From NCBI GenBank assembly GCA_035713725.1, contig DASTMZ010000197.1, forward strand, positions 1 to 64,000: a DNA stretch of 64,000 nt, in the 5' to 3' direction. Source of the stretch: DASQPR01 sp035713725 (GTDB lineage Bacteria > Actinomycetota > Actinomycetes > Mycobacteriales > Micromonosporaceae). Each line of letters starts with the position of its first letter. Positions within the stretch are counted from its first letter, which is position 1. A model generated the notes under the pieces. That model worked only from the letters and a program-made list of their open reading frames with translations. It was not told the origin of the DNA and made no database searches. The translations under genes were made by a program, and so were the position numbers. Shown one piece after another: positions 47,218 through 56,215 of the stretch.

Positions 47218-49428
47218 TCAACCCCGCAGCCACGCATCGTCGGTCGCGACGGTGGTGAGCCGCTGTGTGGCACGCGACAACGCGACATAGAGGGTACGCA
47301 GACCGGACGGCGACTCCGCGATGATCGCGGCCGGATCGACCACGAGGACGCCGTCGTATTCCATGCCCTTCGCGTCGAGGCTCGTCACCACTTGCGCACG
47401 TGAGTCGAGATCGGTGCCGAGCCAGGCGGCGACCGTGTCACGGTCGGCTTGAGCGGTCACCACGCCGACCGTTCCGGCGACGTCGGCGAGCAGATCCGCA
47501 ACCGCCTCGCGGACGGCTGGCGCGTGTTCCGACCGACTCACCACGACGTGCCGCGGCGCCACACCGCTGTGGCGTACGGCGGTCGGCAGCTCGATGTCCG
47601 GCTCGGCCCGGCGGACCACGGTGGCCGCCACCTCGAAGATTTCCACCGAGTTCCGGTAGTTCGTGGTCAACACGTAGTCGTGGCGCCGCCGGCCTCGCAG
47701 CGCGGCGTCGCGCGCCTTGCGTACCTCGGTCGGATCGTGGCGGCCGGCCGACTGTGCCGGATCACCAACGATGGTCCAGCTCGCGTACGCCGCGCGCCGA
47801 CCGATCATGCGCCACTGCATCGGAGACACGTCCTGAGCTTCGTCGACGACGACGTGTGCGTATTCGCGGTAGTCCTCCGGCCGCTCGACGGGCTGGCGCC
47901 GGGCGGCCGCTTGCCGATCCGCGTACGTGGTCACCTCACGTACGCCGCCGACGACGTACGGGTCGCCGTTCGACCGTGGCGGCCGCGGCGGCGCTCCGAG
48001 CAGGCTGTCGAGTTCGTCCAGCATCGCGACATCCTCGACGGTCACGTCACCGTCCGACCGTGGTACGGCGGCCGCCAGCGCTTCGAGCTCATGACGATCG
48101 AGCAGGCCGTGTGCGTACCGGCGTAGTCGTTCTTGATCGGCGAGCCAGCCCAGCACATCGACCGGTCGCAGCACCGGCCACCAGCGCCGCATGAACGCGA
48201 CGAATTCGCGACGCTCGGCGATCTCCGACGCGAAGTCCTCACGCGGCATGCCCCACCCGCCGCCGAACACCTCGCGGGCCTGCTGCCACAGCGCATCGAG
48301 CAGGTAGCCGGCGGCCTTGCGACGCACCGTGTTGCGCGGCGCGCCGAGCGCGGCAACGGTGTCGCGTAGGCGATCGAGCGCCTGGCTGTCCAACCGGAGC
48401 AGCGTTGACCGATAGAGCAGCCGGAGTTCGGCCGGCGCGTCGGGCGGCGTGTCGCGGACCGCGCGGCCGAGCAGTCGCGCCATCCGCGAAGAGCCCTTCA
48501 CGCTCGCGACCGCCGAGTCGTCGTGCCGGCGCCCAGCGACTCCTGGCAGAAGGGAGCCGAGCGATGCGAGCACGACCTCGTCCTCGCCGAGCGACGGCAG
48601 CACGCGCGAGATGTAGTTCACGAACACCGGCGACGGCCCGACGACGAGTACGCCACCACCGGCGAACCGTGGCCGGTCGGAATAGAGAAGGTACGCCGCG
48701 CGGTGCAACGCGACCGCGGTCTTGCCGGTGCCCGGGCCGCCGCGGATTAGTGTGACGCCGGACGCCGGTGAACGGATCGCCTCGTCCTGCTCGCGTTGGA
48801 TCGTCGCGACGATGTCGCGCATGCCCGGACCTGTCGTTCGAGCCAGCGACGCCACGAGTGCGCCGTCGCCCACGATGTGCATGTCCTGCGGCGCGGCGTC
48901 CGGGTCCAGCAGATCGTCCTCGATGCTCGTGACGCGCTCGCCGGCGCTCGCGATGGTACGGCGCCGGACGACCTTCATCGGATCCGCCGCCGTCGCGCGG
49001 TAGAACGGCTCGGCGGCCGGTGCCCGCCAATCGATCACCAGCGCGCGCGCCTCGTCGTCACGAAGCCCGAGGCGGCCGACGTAACGGGTCTCACCGCCGT
49101 GCAGATCGAGCCGACCGAACACGAGACCCTCGTGCTCGGCGTCCAGCAGTCGGCGCCGCCGCGCCGCGTGAAAGACCATCGCGTCCCGCTCCACGAGCGA
49201 GCCGTACGTGCCGACGCTGGCCAGTCCGTACCCGGCCGCCTCGGCCTCAGCCGCGCTCTTCTTCGCGCTCTCCAGCCGTGCGTACACACGATCGACGTAC
49301 TGCTGTTCGGTCGCGATCTCCTGGGCCACGACGGTGGCCGCGTCGGCCAGATCCGGCCCGGCCTCGTCCGGCTCTGCGGCCTCGCCGCCGCTGCTGGCTC
49401 GCGTCGGTTCGTCGCGTGCGTTGGTCAC
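47218..49428 (-). CDS. UvrD/Rep-like helicase of the HelD/HelR family
   Basis: This 736-residue superfamily 1 ATPase starts at GTG 49428, with GGGAG just upstream. The N-terminal 100 residues form a coiled-coil-rich arm (QEIATEQQYVDRVYARLESAKK), as in RNA-polymerase-recycling HelD. Walker A is RGGPGTGKTAVALH, Walker B VVVDEAQDVSP, with motif III VGDPAQSA, motif IV TNYRNS and motif VI YVALSRATQ. Actinobacterial HelD proteins rescue stalled RNA polymerase, and HelR members confer rifampicin tolerance. No rifampicin-associated element is visible upstream. It is convergent with the folate genes. Confidence 0.88.
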   Translation of the reverse strand: MTNARDEPTRASSGGEAAEPDEAGPDLADAATVVAQEIATEQQYVDRVYARLESAKKSAAEAEAAGYGLASVGTYGSLVERDAMVFHAARRRRLLDAEHEGLVFGRLDLHGGETRYVGRLGLRDDEARALVIDWRAPAAEPFYRATAADPMKVVRRRTIASAGERVTSIEDDLLDPDAAPQDMHIVGDGALVASLARTTGPGMRDIVATIQREQDEAIRSPASGVTLIRGGPGTGKTAVALHRAAYLLYSDRPRFAGGGVLVVGPSPVFVNYISRVLPSLGEDEVVLASLGSLLPGVAGRRHDDSAVASVKGSSRMARLLGRAVRDTPPDAPAELRLLYRSTLLRLDSQALDRLRDTVAALGAPRNTVRRKAAGYLLDALWQQAREVFGGGWGMPREDFASEIAERREFVAFMRRWWPVLRPVDVLGWLADQERLRRYAHGLLDRHELEALAAAVPRSDGDVTVEDVAMLDELDSLLGAPPRPPRSNGDPYVVGGVREVTTYADRQAAARRQPVERPEDYREYAHVVVDEAQDVSPMQWRMIGRRAAYASWTIVGDPAQSAGRHDPTEVRKARDAALRGRRRHDYVLTTNYRNSVEIFEVAATVVRRAEPDIELPTAVRHSGVAPRHVVVSRSEHAPAVREAVADLLADVAGTVGVVTAQADRDTVAAWLGTDLDSRAQVVTSLDAKGMEYDGVLVVDPAAIIAESPSGLRTLYVALSRATQRLTTVATDDAWLRG

Positions 49429-49520
49429 GTGGCTCCCGGACTTGGTGGGCAGGCGCCGTAGTGGCGGACGTTCCACGATACGTCGTGCAAACCAATGCGC
49501 CATCGGCACGGTGGACGCCA

Positions 49521-49552
49521 AGGACCGGCACCCTCAGGTGAGTGCCGGTCCT
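49521..49552 (-). terminator. Hairpin terminator after the 108-residue gene
   Basis: A perfect 11-bp stem, AGGACCGGCAC and GTGCCGGTCCT, with a 10-nt loop lies 45-76 bp downstream of the stop at 49597 and upstream of the HelD-like gene on the same strand. Confidence 0.75.
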
Positions 49553-49596
49553 CAAGTCGCTTGCGCGGGCGCCCGCTTCCGAGCGATCAGTGGCGG

Positions 49597-49923
49597 TCAG
49601 TCGCCGAAGACGCCCGCCTCGACGAGTCGCTTCTCGGTCAGGTTCCAGCCGTGCGTCGGCTGCGCGGCGTCGAGTGCCGCGAACTCGGCGCGGATCTTCG
49701 CACCATGTCCGGCGCCGACGAGCGCGCGGATCTCCTCGGCAAACTCGTCGGAGGTGGTCCGGAGACGCGTGGTCTGGCCGGAGATCAGATTGCGTACGTA
49801 GGCAAACCGGCCGCTGTCCAGCGGGATCAGGTACTTGAACTCGCCCAGCACGCTGAGCGCGGCACCGGCGCTCTGGCCGGCGCGGACCGAGGCGCGCGCG
49901 GTCTTCGAGGTGTTGCTAGCCAC
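49597..49923 (-). CDS. Small conserved protein of unknown function
   Basis: This 108-residue soluble protein starts at GTG 49923, with AAGGAG 9 bp upstream. The longer open frame has no ribosome site. An Ala/Ser-rich N-terminus is followed by a folded region with GEFKYLIPLDSGRFAYVRNL and a C-terminal helix-rich part ending VEAGVFGD. No family is recognised. It has its own hairpin terminator, so it is a one-gene unit. Confidence 0.7.
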   Translation of the reverse strand: MASNTSKTARASVRAGQSAGAALSVLGEFKYLIPLDSGRFAYVRNLISGQTTRLRTTSDEFAEEIRALVGAGHGAKIRAEFAALDAAQPTHGWNLTEKRLVEAGVFGD

Positions 49924-50310
49924 GGCGGAACTCCTTGCAAGCGTTGAAACGGGTTCGGGGGTCGCACACATCCGGCCGTGCGATGGCGACCGGGGATGGT
50001 CGCCGACACGGCCAACGTAGTACGGGAGGCCGAACGCATTCGGCCGCGACAAGCTTAGCCGAGATGTGGACCAGCGTCCGCCTTCGGTGGCCCGATTTGC
50101 TGCGGCTCACATCACTTCGGTCGCCTCGTCCGGACGGTCCGAGTGGTTACCATCGGCGCGTTTTGACGCGACACGCCGGCAATCGCGAATTAGATCGGCG
50201 ATTCACTAGCGCCACAGGCGTATCGCCGTCATCATGAGTTTCGCGTGGATATGCACGCGACGAATGCAGATCGTAGGGGAAGACGCATCTGTATCCGTCG
50301 GGAGGGTGCC
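49924..50310. other. 387-bp divergent intergenic region
   Basis: No gene is visible between the 108-residue gene and the DUF3145 gene. Two small perfect hairpins occur: GGCGACC/GGTCGCC (49985-50004) and GGCCGAA/TTCGGCC with loop CGCA (50028-50045). The region must carry both promoters; no consensus box is clear. Confidence 0.5.
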
Positions 50311-50802
50311 GTGCCCACGCGTGGCGTTGTCTTCGTCCACTCGACACCGCAGGCCGTGTGCCCGCACGTCGAGTGGGCGATTGCGCGCGTTCTGGCCGCG
50401 CCGGTCAACCTCCATTGGATGCCGCAGCCTGCCGACCCGACCGCGCGGCGCGCGGAGTGCACGTGGGCCGGACGTCCGGGCACCGGTGCGGAATTGGCGG
50501 CCGCGTTGCGACAGTGGCCGATGTTGCGCTACGAGGTGACCGAGGAGCCGAGCCCGGGCATTGACGGGCAGCGCTTCATGTACGTACCCGGGCGTGGGTT
50601 GTTCGGTGCGCCGATGAGTGCCAACGGCGACGTGATGCTCGGTGAAGACCGCTTGCGGGCGCTGATGGCGAAGGCGCGCGGACCGGAATCGCTGGCGCAC
50701 GAGATCCACCGCGCGCTCGGCTCCGCCTGGGATGCCGATCTGGAGCCGTACCGCTACGCCGGCGACGGCGCGCCGCCGACGCTGCTCACCCAAGTCGGCT
50801 GA
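50311..50802 (+). CDS. DUF3145-domain protein
   Basis: This 163-residue actinobacterial protein starts at GTG 50311, with GGGAGGG 5 bp upstream. It shows the full DUF3145 pattern: TRGVVFVHSTPQAVCPHVEWA, LRYEVTEEPSPG, RFMYVPGRGLFGA and LEPYRYAGDGAP. It is very often found next to the fatty acid synthesis cluster in actinobacteria, and here it lies just beyond accD in convergent orientation. The function is not established; a role tied to fatty acid or envelope lipid synthesis is inferred from context. Confidence 0.92.
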   Translation: MPTRGVVFVHSTPQAVCPHVEWAIARVLAAPVNLHWMPQPADPTARRAECTWAGRPGTGAELAAALRQWPMLRYEVTEEPSPGIDGQRFMYVPGRGLFGAPMSANGDVMLGEDRLRALMAKARGPESLAHEIHRALGSAWDADLEPYRYAGDGAPPTLLTQVG

Positions 50803-50834
50803 CCGGCTGATCGGCCGCGGCGCGCCATCCCCAG

Positions 50835-52274
50835 CTACAGCGGGATGTTGCCGTGCGCACCGCGTGCCGCTGGCGCGGCGGCGATCGCTTCGGCGATCCG
50901 CTTGCGGGTTTCCTTCGGCTCGATCACCTCGTCGACGACACCGATCTCGACCGCACGGTGCACGCCGCCGGCCACATGCGTCTGCTGCTCGATGAGCTCT
51001 GCGCGCAGCGCCTCGCGGTCCTCGGGCTTCGCCGCGGCGAGCTTCTTACGGTGCAAGATGTTCACCGCCGCGCTCGCGCCCATTACGGCGATCTCCGCGC
51101 TCGGCCAGGCGTAGACGGCGGTCGCGCCGAGCGCCTTGGAGTTCATGGCGATGTACGCACCACCGAACGACTTGCGTGTCACCAGCGTCACGCGGGGCAC
51201 AACGGCCTCGGCGAACGCGTGCAACAGCTTCGCGCCACGGCGCACCACGCCGTCCCATTCCTGACCGACACCGGGCAAGTAACCGGGCACGTCGACGAGC
51301 ACGATCAGCGGTACGCCGAGCGAGTCACACATCCGCACGAAGCGTGCCGCCTTCTCGGCGCTCGCCGAGTCGAGGCAACCGCCCAGGCGCAACGGATTGT
51401 TCGCGATCACGCCGACCGTACGACCGGCGAACCGACCGAGCGTCGTGACGATGTTCGGCGCCCACTTGGTGTGCAACTCGACCGGGCCGCCGAGGCCATC
51501 CTCGCCCGAATCGTCCAGCAGTGTCTTGACCAATGGCTTCACGTCGTAGGCCCGGGCCGCCTCGGCGGGCAGCAGCGCGCCGAGGTCGACGTCGTCGGCG
51601 ACGTCCGAGACCGACAGCCGACCCTGATGCCCGAGCAGCGCCGCGACCTCGCGAGCGGAGGCGAGCGCCGACGCATCGTCCTTCGTCGTGATGTGTACGA
51701 CGCCGGACCGGCGACCGTGTGGCTCCGGCCCACCGAGGCGCTCCATGTCGACCTGCTCGCCGGTGACGCTGCGCACCACCTCGGGACCGGTGACGAAGAT
51801 GCGCCCGTCGCCGCCCATGATGACAACGTCGGTGAGCGCCGGGCCGTATGCGGCACCGCCGGCCGCCGGGCCGAGCACTACCGAGATCTGCGGTACCCGT
51901 CCGGACGCACGCACCATCGCGGCGAACACGATGCCGACGCCGTCCAGCGCGAGCACGCCCTCCGGCAGGCGCGCGCCGCCCGAGTGCCAGAGGCCCAGCA
52001 CGGGGATCCGCTCGCGAACCGCCGCGTCGATCGCGTCGACGATGTGGCGGCAGCCCTCGATGCCCATCGCGCCGCCCATCTTCGTGCCGTCGGTGGCGTA
52101 CGCGATGGCCGTCGTACCGTCGATCTCGCCTCGCGCCCAGAGCACGCCCGAGCTGTCGCGCTGCATCGCGAGCCGCAGTGTGCCGCGGTCGAAGAGGTTG
52201 CGCAGCCGGAGTTCCGGGTCGCGATGGTCGACAGCGTCGTCGGCCGTTGATGTGCCGGTCTGTGTCGTCGTCAC
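50835..52274 (-). CDS. accD: Acyl-CoA carboxylase beta subunit (carboxyltransferase)
   Basis: This is the carboxyltransferase that makes malonyl-CoA (or another alpha-carboxyacyl-CoA) from biotin-bound carbonate. It has 479 residues from GTG 52274, with GAAAGG 8 bp upstream. Both carboxyltransferase halves are seen: the acyl-CoA oxyanion region GIEGCRHIVDAID, GGARLPEGV and GPAAGGAAYGPALTD, then the carboxybiotin side FGGAYIAMNSKALGA and EIAVMGASAAVNIL. It is the accD6-type last gene of the FAS cluster, 20 bp after fabF, so substrate supply and condensing enzymes are co-expressed. The biotinylated alpha subunit is not in the window. Confidence 0.93.
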   Translation of the reverse strand: MTTTQTGTSTADDAVDHRDPELRLRNLFDRGTLRLAMQRDSSGVLWARGEIDGTTAIAYATDGTKMGGAMGIEGCRHIVDAIDAAVRERIPVLGLWHSGGARLPEGVLALDGVGIVFAAMVRASGRVPQISVVLGPAAGGAAYGPALTDVVIMGGDGRIFVTGPEVVRSVTGEQVDMERLGGPEPHGRRSGVVHITTKDDASALASAREVAALLGHQGRLSVSDVADDVDLGALLPAEAARAYDVKPLVKTLLDDSGEDGLGGPVELHTKWAPNIVTTLGRFAGRTVGVIANNPLRLGGCLDSASAEKAARFVRMCDSLGVPLIVLVDVPGYLPGVGQEWDGVVRRGAKLLHAFAEAVVPRVTLVTRKSFGGAYIAMNSKALGATAVYAWPSAEIAVMGASAAVNILHRKKLAAAKPEDREALRAELIEQQTHVAGGVHRAVEIGVVDEVIEPKETRKRIAEAIAAAPAARGAHGNIPL

Positions 52275-52294
52275 GGCGATGCCTTTCGGGGGTG

Positions 52295-53548
52295 TTAGGC
52301 GTGGGCGAAGATCAGCGCGGCGTTGTGACCGCCGAAGCCGAACGAGTTGTTCAGTGCCGCCGGGATATCCATCGGGCGTGCCTTGTGAGCGGCCACGTCG
52401 AGCAGGCCGTCCTCCGGGTCGTCGAGGTTGACCGTCGGCGGTACGACACCGTGGTAGATCGCGAGGATCGTCGCGATCGACTCCAACGCGCCGGCGGCGC
52501 CCAACAAGTGGCCGTGCATCGACTTTGTCGACGTCAGCACCATGTGGTCGCCGAGTACGGCGCGCAGGCCGATCACCTCGGCCATGTCGCCGGTCGGCGT
52601 GGACGTGGCGTGTGCGTTGACATGCACGATGTCGGTCTTCGCCAGGCCGGAATCCCGCAGTGCCAACGAGATCGCGCGAGCGCCGCCGGCGCCTTGCGGA
52701 TCGGGCTGGACCATGTCGAAGCCGTCGGACGTCATGCCCGCACCGGCGAGCCGGGCGTAGACCCGTGCGCCGCGCGCGGCGGCGTGGTCGGCCCGTTCGA
52801 GCACGACGGCGGCGGACCCCTCGCCGAGGACGAAGCCGTCGCGTGCCCGGTCCCACGGACGCGAGGCGCGCTCCGGTTCGTCGTTGCGCGTCGACATGGC
52901 GCGCATCGACGCGAATCCGGCGATCGGGAGAGCTGCGATCACGGCCTCGGTGCCGCCGGCCACCACGATGTCGGCCCGTCCGGCGCGGATGATGTCCAGC
53001 GCCCAGGCGATCGCCTCGGCACCGGTTGCGCACGCGCTTGCCGGCGAGTGCACGCCGGCCTTGGCGCCGAGCTCCAGGCCGATCCAGGCGGCCGGTCCGT
53101 TCGGCATGAGCATGGGTACGGTGTGCGGGCTGACCCGCCGCGGGCCCGACTGCTCCAGGATGTCGTCCTGGGCAAGCAGTGTCTGGACTCCGCCGATGCC
53201 GCTGCCGACGACGACGGCGAGCCGCTCCGGATCCATACCGGCCGCGATCGCCGCGCTGGCATCCGCGGTGGCGGGTGCCAGGCCGGCGTCTTTCCAGGCT
53301 TGATGCGCCGCGATCAGCGCGACCGCTTCGGAGCGGTCGAGCCGGCGCAACTTGACCCGGTCCATCACTTCGGACGGTTCGACGGCGAGCTGAGCCGCGA
53401 TCCGCACCGGCAACTGCTGCGCCCACTCTTGGGTCAGCGGCGTGACCCCAGAGCGGCCGGCCAGCATCGCCTCCCAGGTCGACGCGACATCTCCGCCGAG
53501 CGGAGTGGTCGCGCCGAGCCCGGTGACAACGACGTCGGAAACCGTCAC
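52295..53548 (-). CDS. fabF: Beta-ketoacyl-ACP synthase II
   Basis: This enzyme condenses malonyl-ACP with acyl-ACP during chain elongation. It has 417 residues from GTG 53548, overlapping acpP by 4 bp. The active-site Cys is in SPASACATGAEA, the two catalytic histidines in VNAHATSTPTGD and NNSFGFGGHNAAL, and the Lys-containing segment THSTKSMHGHLLGAAG is TSTKSMHGHLLGAAG here. All catalytic residues of a thiolase-fold elongating synthase are present. It is the fourth gene of the fabD-fabH-acpP-fabF-accD operon. Confidence 0.95.
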   Translation of the reverse strand: MTVSDVVVTGLGATTPLGGDVASTWEAMLAGRSGVTPLTQEWAQQLPVRIAAQLAVEPSEVMDRVKLRRLDRSEAVALIAAHQAWKDAGLAPATADASAAIAAGMDPERLAVVVGSGIGGVQTLLAQDDILEQSGPRRVSPHTVPMLMPNGPAAWIGLELGAKAGVHSPASACATGAEAIAWALDIIRAGRADIVVAGGTEAVIAALPIAGFASMRAMSTRNDEPERASRPWDRARDGFVLGEGSAAVVLERADHAAARGARVYARLAGAGMTSDGFDMVQPDPQGAGGARAISLALRDSGLAKTDIVHVNAHATSTPTGDMAEVIGLRAVLGDHMVLTSTKSMHGHLLGAAGALESIATILAIYHGVVPPTVNLDDPEDGLLDVAAHKARPMDIPAALNNSFGFGGHNAALIFAHA

Positions 53549-53790
53549 GCCTGCGCCTTCTCGATGAACGACACGGCGTCACCCACGGTCTTGAGGTTCT
53601 GCACCTCGTCGTCCGGGATCTTGACGCCGAACTTCTCCTCGGCGGCCACGACGACCTCGACCATCGACAGCGAGTCGACGTCCAGATCGTCGGTGAATGA
53701 CTTCTCCTCCGCGACGTCGCCCGGGTTTACACCGGCGACCTCCTCGAGGATCTCGGCGAGGCCTTCGGTGATCTCGGCACGGCTAGTCAT
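53545..53790 (-). CDS. acpP: Acyl carrier protein
   Basis: This 81-residue acidic four-helix protein carries the growing acyl chain on phosphopantetheine. The attachment serine is Ser40 in LDVDSLSMVEV. It is encoded from ATG 53790 and overlaps the fabF start by 4 bp, giving tight coupling of carrier and synthase. Confidence 0.97.
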   Translation of the reverse strand: MTSRAEITEGLAEILEEVAGVNPGDVAEEKSFTDDLDVDSLSMVEVVVAAEEKFGVKIPDDEVQNLKTVGDAVSFIEKAQA

Positions 53791-53849
53791 TTGAGCGGGT
53801 CCTTCCGGTATGGGTGATATGACAGATCATCCTGCACCATGGATCGGTG

Positions 53850-54794
53850 CTACGGGCAGCGGACTACCTGCCCGGCGTACGTGAGTCCACCGCCGAACCC
53901 GAACAGCAGCATCGGGGCGCCGGACGGCACCTCGCGGCGTTCGAGCAGCTTGGACAGCGCGAGCGGGATGCTCGCAGCGGAGGTATTGCCCGATTCGACA
54001 ATGTCGCGGGCGACGACGGCGTTCACTACGCCAAGCTTGCGCGCGAGTGGGTCGATGATGCGCAGGTTCGCCTGATGCGGTACGAACGCACCGAGTTCGC
54101 TCGGCTCGATGCCCGCCTTCTCGCACACCTGGCGGGCCAGCGGTGGCAGTGAATAGGTCGCCCACCGGAACACCGACTGACCGGCCTGCTTGATGTAGGG
54201 CCGCCAGCCTTCGATCTGGATCACGTCGTTCAGTTCGGGCGCGGAGCCCCAGACCACCGGCCCGATGCCGGGTTCCTCGTTCTCGGCACACGCTGTCACG
54301 ATCGCGGCGCCCGCGCCGTCGCCGAACAGTACGGCAGTTGAGCGGTCGCTCCAGTCGGTGACCTCGGAGAGCTTCTCGGCGCCGACCACGATCGCGTTGC
54401 GCGAGGCGCCGGCCCGGATCGCGTGGTCAGCGCTCGCCAACGCGTAGGAGAAGCCCGAGCACGCAGTGTTCACGTCGAACGCGGCCGGCGCGGCAACGCC
54501 GAGTTTCGCGGCGACCCGAGTCGCCACATTCGGGCACCGGTCGACCGACGAACACGTCGCCACGATGATCAGATCGATGTCGGCGGCGGTCAGACCGGAA
54601 TTCGCCAGCGCCTTCCCGGCCGCCGCGGTGGCCATGTCGGCGACCGTCTCGCCTTCGGCGATGCGCCGCTCGGCGATGCCGACGCGGTCACGGATCCACG
54701 CGTCGTTGGTGTCGACCATGTTGGCGAGGTCGCCGTTCGTCAACACGCGGCTGGGCTGGTAATGCCCCATAGCGAGGATCTTTGACCCGGTCAT
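53850..54794 (-). CDS. fabH: Beta-ketoacyl-ACP synthase III
   Basis: This enzyme starts fatty acid synthesis by condensing acyl-CoA with malonyl-ACP. It has 314 residues. The catalytic triad is visible: Cys in VNTACSGFSYAL, His in FVPHQANLRI and Asn in VESGNTSAASIPLAL. The N-terminus reads MTGSKILAMGHYQPSRVL. It is the second gene of the operon, 37 bp after fabD and 59 bp before acpP. In branched-chain-producing actinobacteria FabH sets primer choice; preference cannot be read here. Confidence 0.95.
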   Translation of the reverse strand: MTGSKILAMGHYQPSRVLTNGDLANMVDTNDAWIRDRVGIAERRIAEGETVADMATAAAGKALANSGLTAADIDLIIVATCSSVDRCPNVATRVAAKLGVAAPAAFDVNTACSGFSYALASADHAIRAGASRNAIVVGAEKLSEVTDWSDRSTAVLFGDGAGAAIVTACAENEEPGIGPVVWGSAPELNDVIQIEGWRPYIKQAGQSVFRWATYSLPPLARQVCEKAGIEPSELGAFVPHQANLRIIDPLARKLGVVNAVVARDIVESGNTSAASIPLALSKLLERREVPSGAPMLLFGFGGGLTYAGQVVRCP

Positions 54795-54831
54795 GCTGCG
54801 CCTTTCGATGAGAGGGGGATGGGTGGCGCGG

Positions 54832-55992
54832 TCAGTGGCCGCCGATGCGTGCCAGCGGGTGGCCGGGCGCGACGGGGTCGTCGACGTGTGCGAGCCACTC
54901 GGTCAGCACACCGGCCGCGTGCGCGGTCACGTCCACCGGCCCCTGCCGGGTGGTCACGTGGCCGATCACCGTACCCGTGGACACCTCCGAACCCTCGGCG
55001 ATGTCGGCGGGTACGAAGTTGCCGGCGGTGGTGGCCACCACGACGCGGAAGTGTGGCGTCGGCTCGTGGGTCGGCGTCGGCGCATGGTGCGCGATCAGCT
55101 CGCGCGCGGCGGTGAGATCGTCGGGCGTGTTCAGCGTGACGACTTCGACGCCCTTGAGCGCTCGTTTCGCGAGACCCGCAAGCGTTCCGGCCGGTGGCAG
55201 CTCGATGATCGCGGTGACGCCGAGGTCCGCCATCGTCTGCATGCACAGGTCCCAGCGCACCGGCGCGGTGACCTGGGCGATCAGTCGTCGCAGCATCGCC
55301 GCGCCGCTCGTGACGGCCGTGCCGTCCAGGTTGGACAGCAGGATCCGGTGCGGGTCGGCCGGCGTGATGCCGCTCGCCACCGCCGCCAGCGCGGCCTCGG
55401 CCGGAGCCATGTACGAGGTGTGGAACGCGCCGGCCACGGTCAGCGGAATGACGCGGGCCTTCGCGGGCGGATCGCCGGCCAACTTCTCAAGGCCCGCAAG
55501 CGATCCGGCTGCCACGATCTGACCAGCGCCGTTGAGGTTCGCCGGGTAGACACCGGCCGCCTCGATCGCGGCGAGCACGTCGTCTTCGGATCCGCCGAGT
55601 ACGGCCGCCATGCTCGTCGGCTCGATCGCGCACGCGGCGGCCATCTCGCGCCCTCGTACGCCAGCGAGCGTCACTGCCGCATCCGGCGTGAGTACCCCCG
55701 CGATGGCTGCCGCGCCCACCTCACCGACGCTGTGCCCGGCGACGACGAGTGGCGTGTTCTCGGACAGCGGCAGATGCTCGGTGGCAAGCAACGCGGCCGC
55801 GACCAGCAGCGGCTGTGTGCGCGCGGTGTCCTTGATTTCGTCCGCGTCGGCGGCCGTGCCGAGGTGCAGCAGGTCGAGACCCGCGAGGGCGGACCACCAG
55901 CGCAGCCGCGCCTCGGCAGAGGTGTGACCGAGCCAGGGAGTCAGGAAGCCGGGCTTTTGTGAACCCTGGCCGGGCGCGAGGAGGGCGAGCAC
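54832..55992 (-). CDS. fabD: Malonyl-CoA:ACP transacylase with lipoyl-like C-terminal domain
   Basis: This enzyme loads malonyl groups onto ACP. It has 386 residues, about 75 longer than usual. The N-terminal 300 residues are a complete transacylase: LAPGQGSQKPGF, the nucleophile GHSVGEVGAAA, the arginine region ACAIEPTSMAAVL and the catalytic His in VAGAFHTSYM. Residues about 313-386 have a biotinyl/lipoyl-like pattern ending VLTEWLAHVDDPVAPGHPLARI, but the position of the modified lysine reads TRQ, with Arg instead of Lys. Start is GTG 55992. It is the first gene of the FAS operon, and a 15-bp inverted repeat lies upstream. Confidence 0.93.
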   Translation of the reverse strand: MLALLAPGQGSQKPGFLTPWLGHTSAEARLRWWSALAGLDLLHLGTAADADEIKDTARTQPLLVAAALLATEHLPLSENTPLVVAGHSVGEVGAAAIAGVLTPDAAVTLAGVRGREMAAACAIEPTSMAAVLGGSEDDVLAAIEAAGVYPANLNGAGQIVAAGSLAGLEKLAGDPPAKARVIPLTVAGAFHTSYMAPAEAALAAVASGITPADPHRILLSNLDGTAVTSGAAMLRRLIAQVTAPVRWDLCMQTMADLGVTAIIELPPAGTLAGLAKRALKGVEVVTLNTPDDLTAARELIAHHAPTPTHEPTPHFRVVVATTAGNFVPADIAEGSEVSTGTVIGHVTTRQGPVDVTAHAAGVLTEWLAHVDDPVAPGHPLARIGGH

Positions 55993-56130
55993 ATCTTTGA
56001 CTTTCGTACATCGACGGCTCGTCGCGCGCTACCGCCAGACACGAAACCCGACGACAAGATTTGTAGAAACCCTCTAATGCTTTTCGTCGATTGTGACCCG
56101 GATCGCTGCCGTCCGGCGCGGTCGACATAG

Positions 56131-56194
56131 ATGACCTTGCGGGGAAATGGTTGGAACGTGGTCGGCGGATCCAGCAATATCCCCGCAAGGTCAT
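56131..56194. repeat. 15-bp inverted repeat between fasR and fabD
   Basis: Perfect arms ATGACCTTGCGGGGA (56131-56145) and TCCCCGCAAGGTCAT (56180-56194) flank a 34-nt spacer. The pair lies just past the fasR stop (56216) and about 140 bp before fabD. It could be the fasR terminator, a cruciform, or paired binding sites for the FAS regulator. Confidence 0.8.
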
Positions 56195-56215
56195 GCTGTC
56201 ACGACAGCGGGCCGG

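Noticed and set aside
52275..53582. 915-residue frame covering accD and part of fabF
   Set aside because: Only the part from GTG 52274 has carboxyltransferase motifs; the rest is an Arg/Gly-rich image of fabF.
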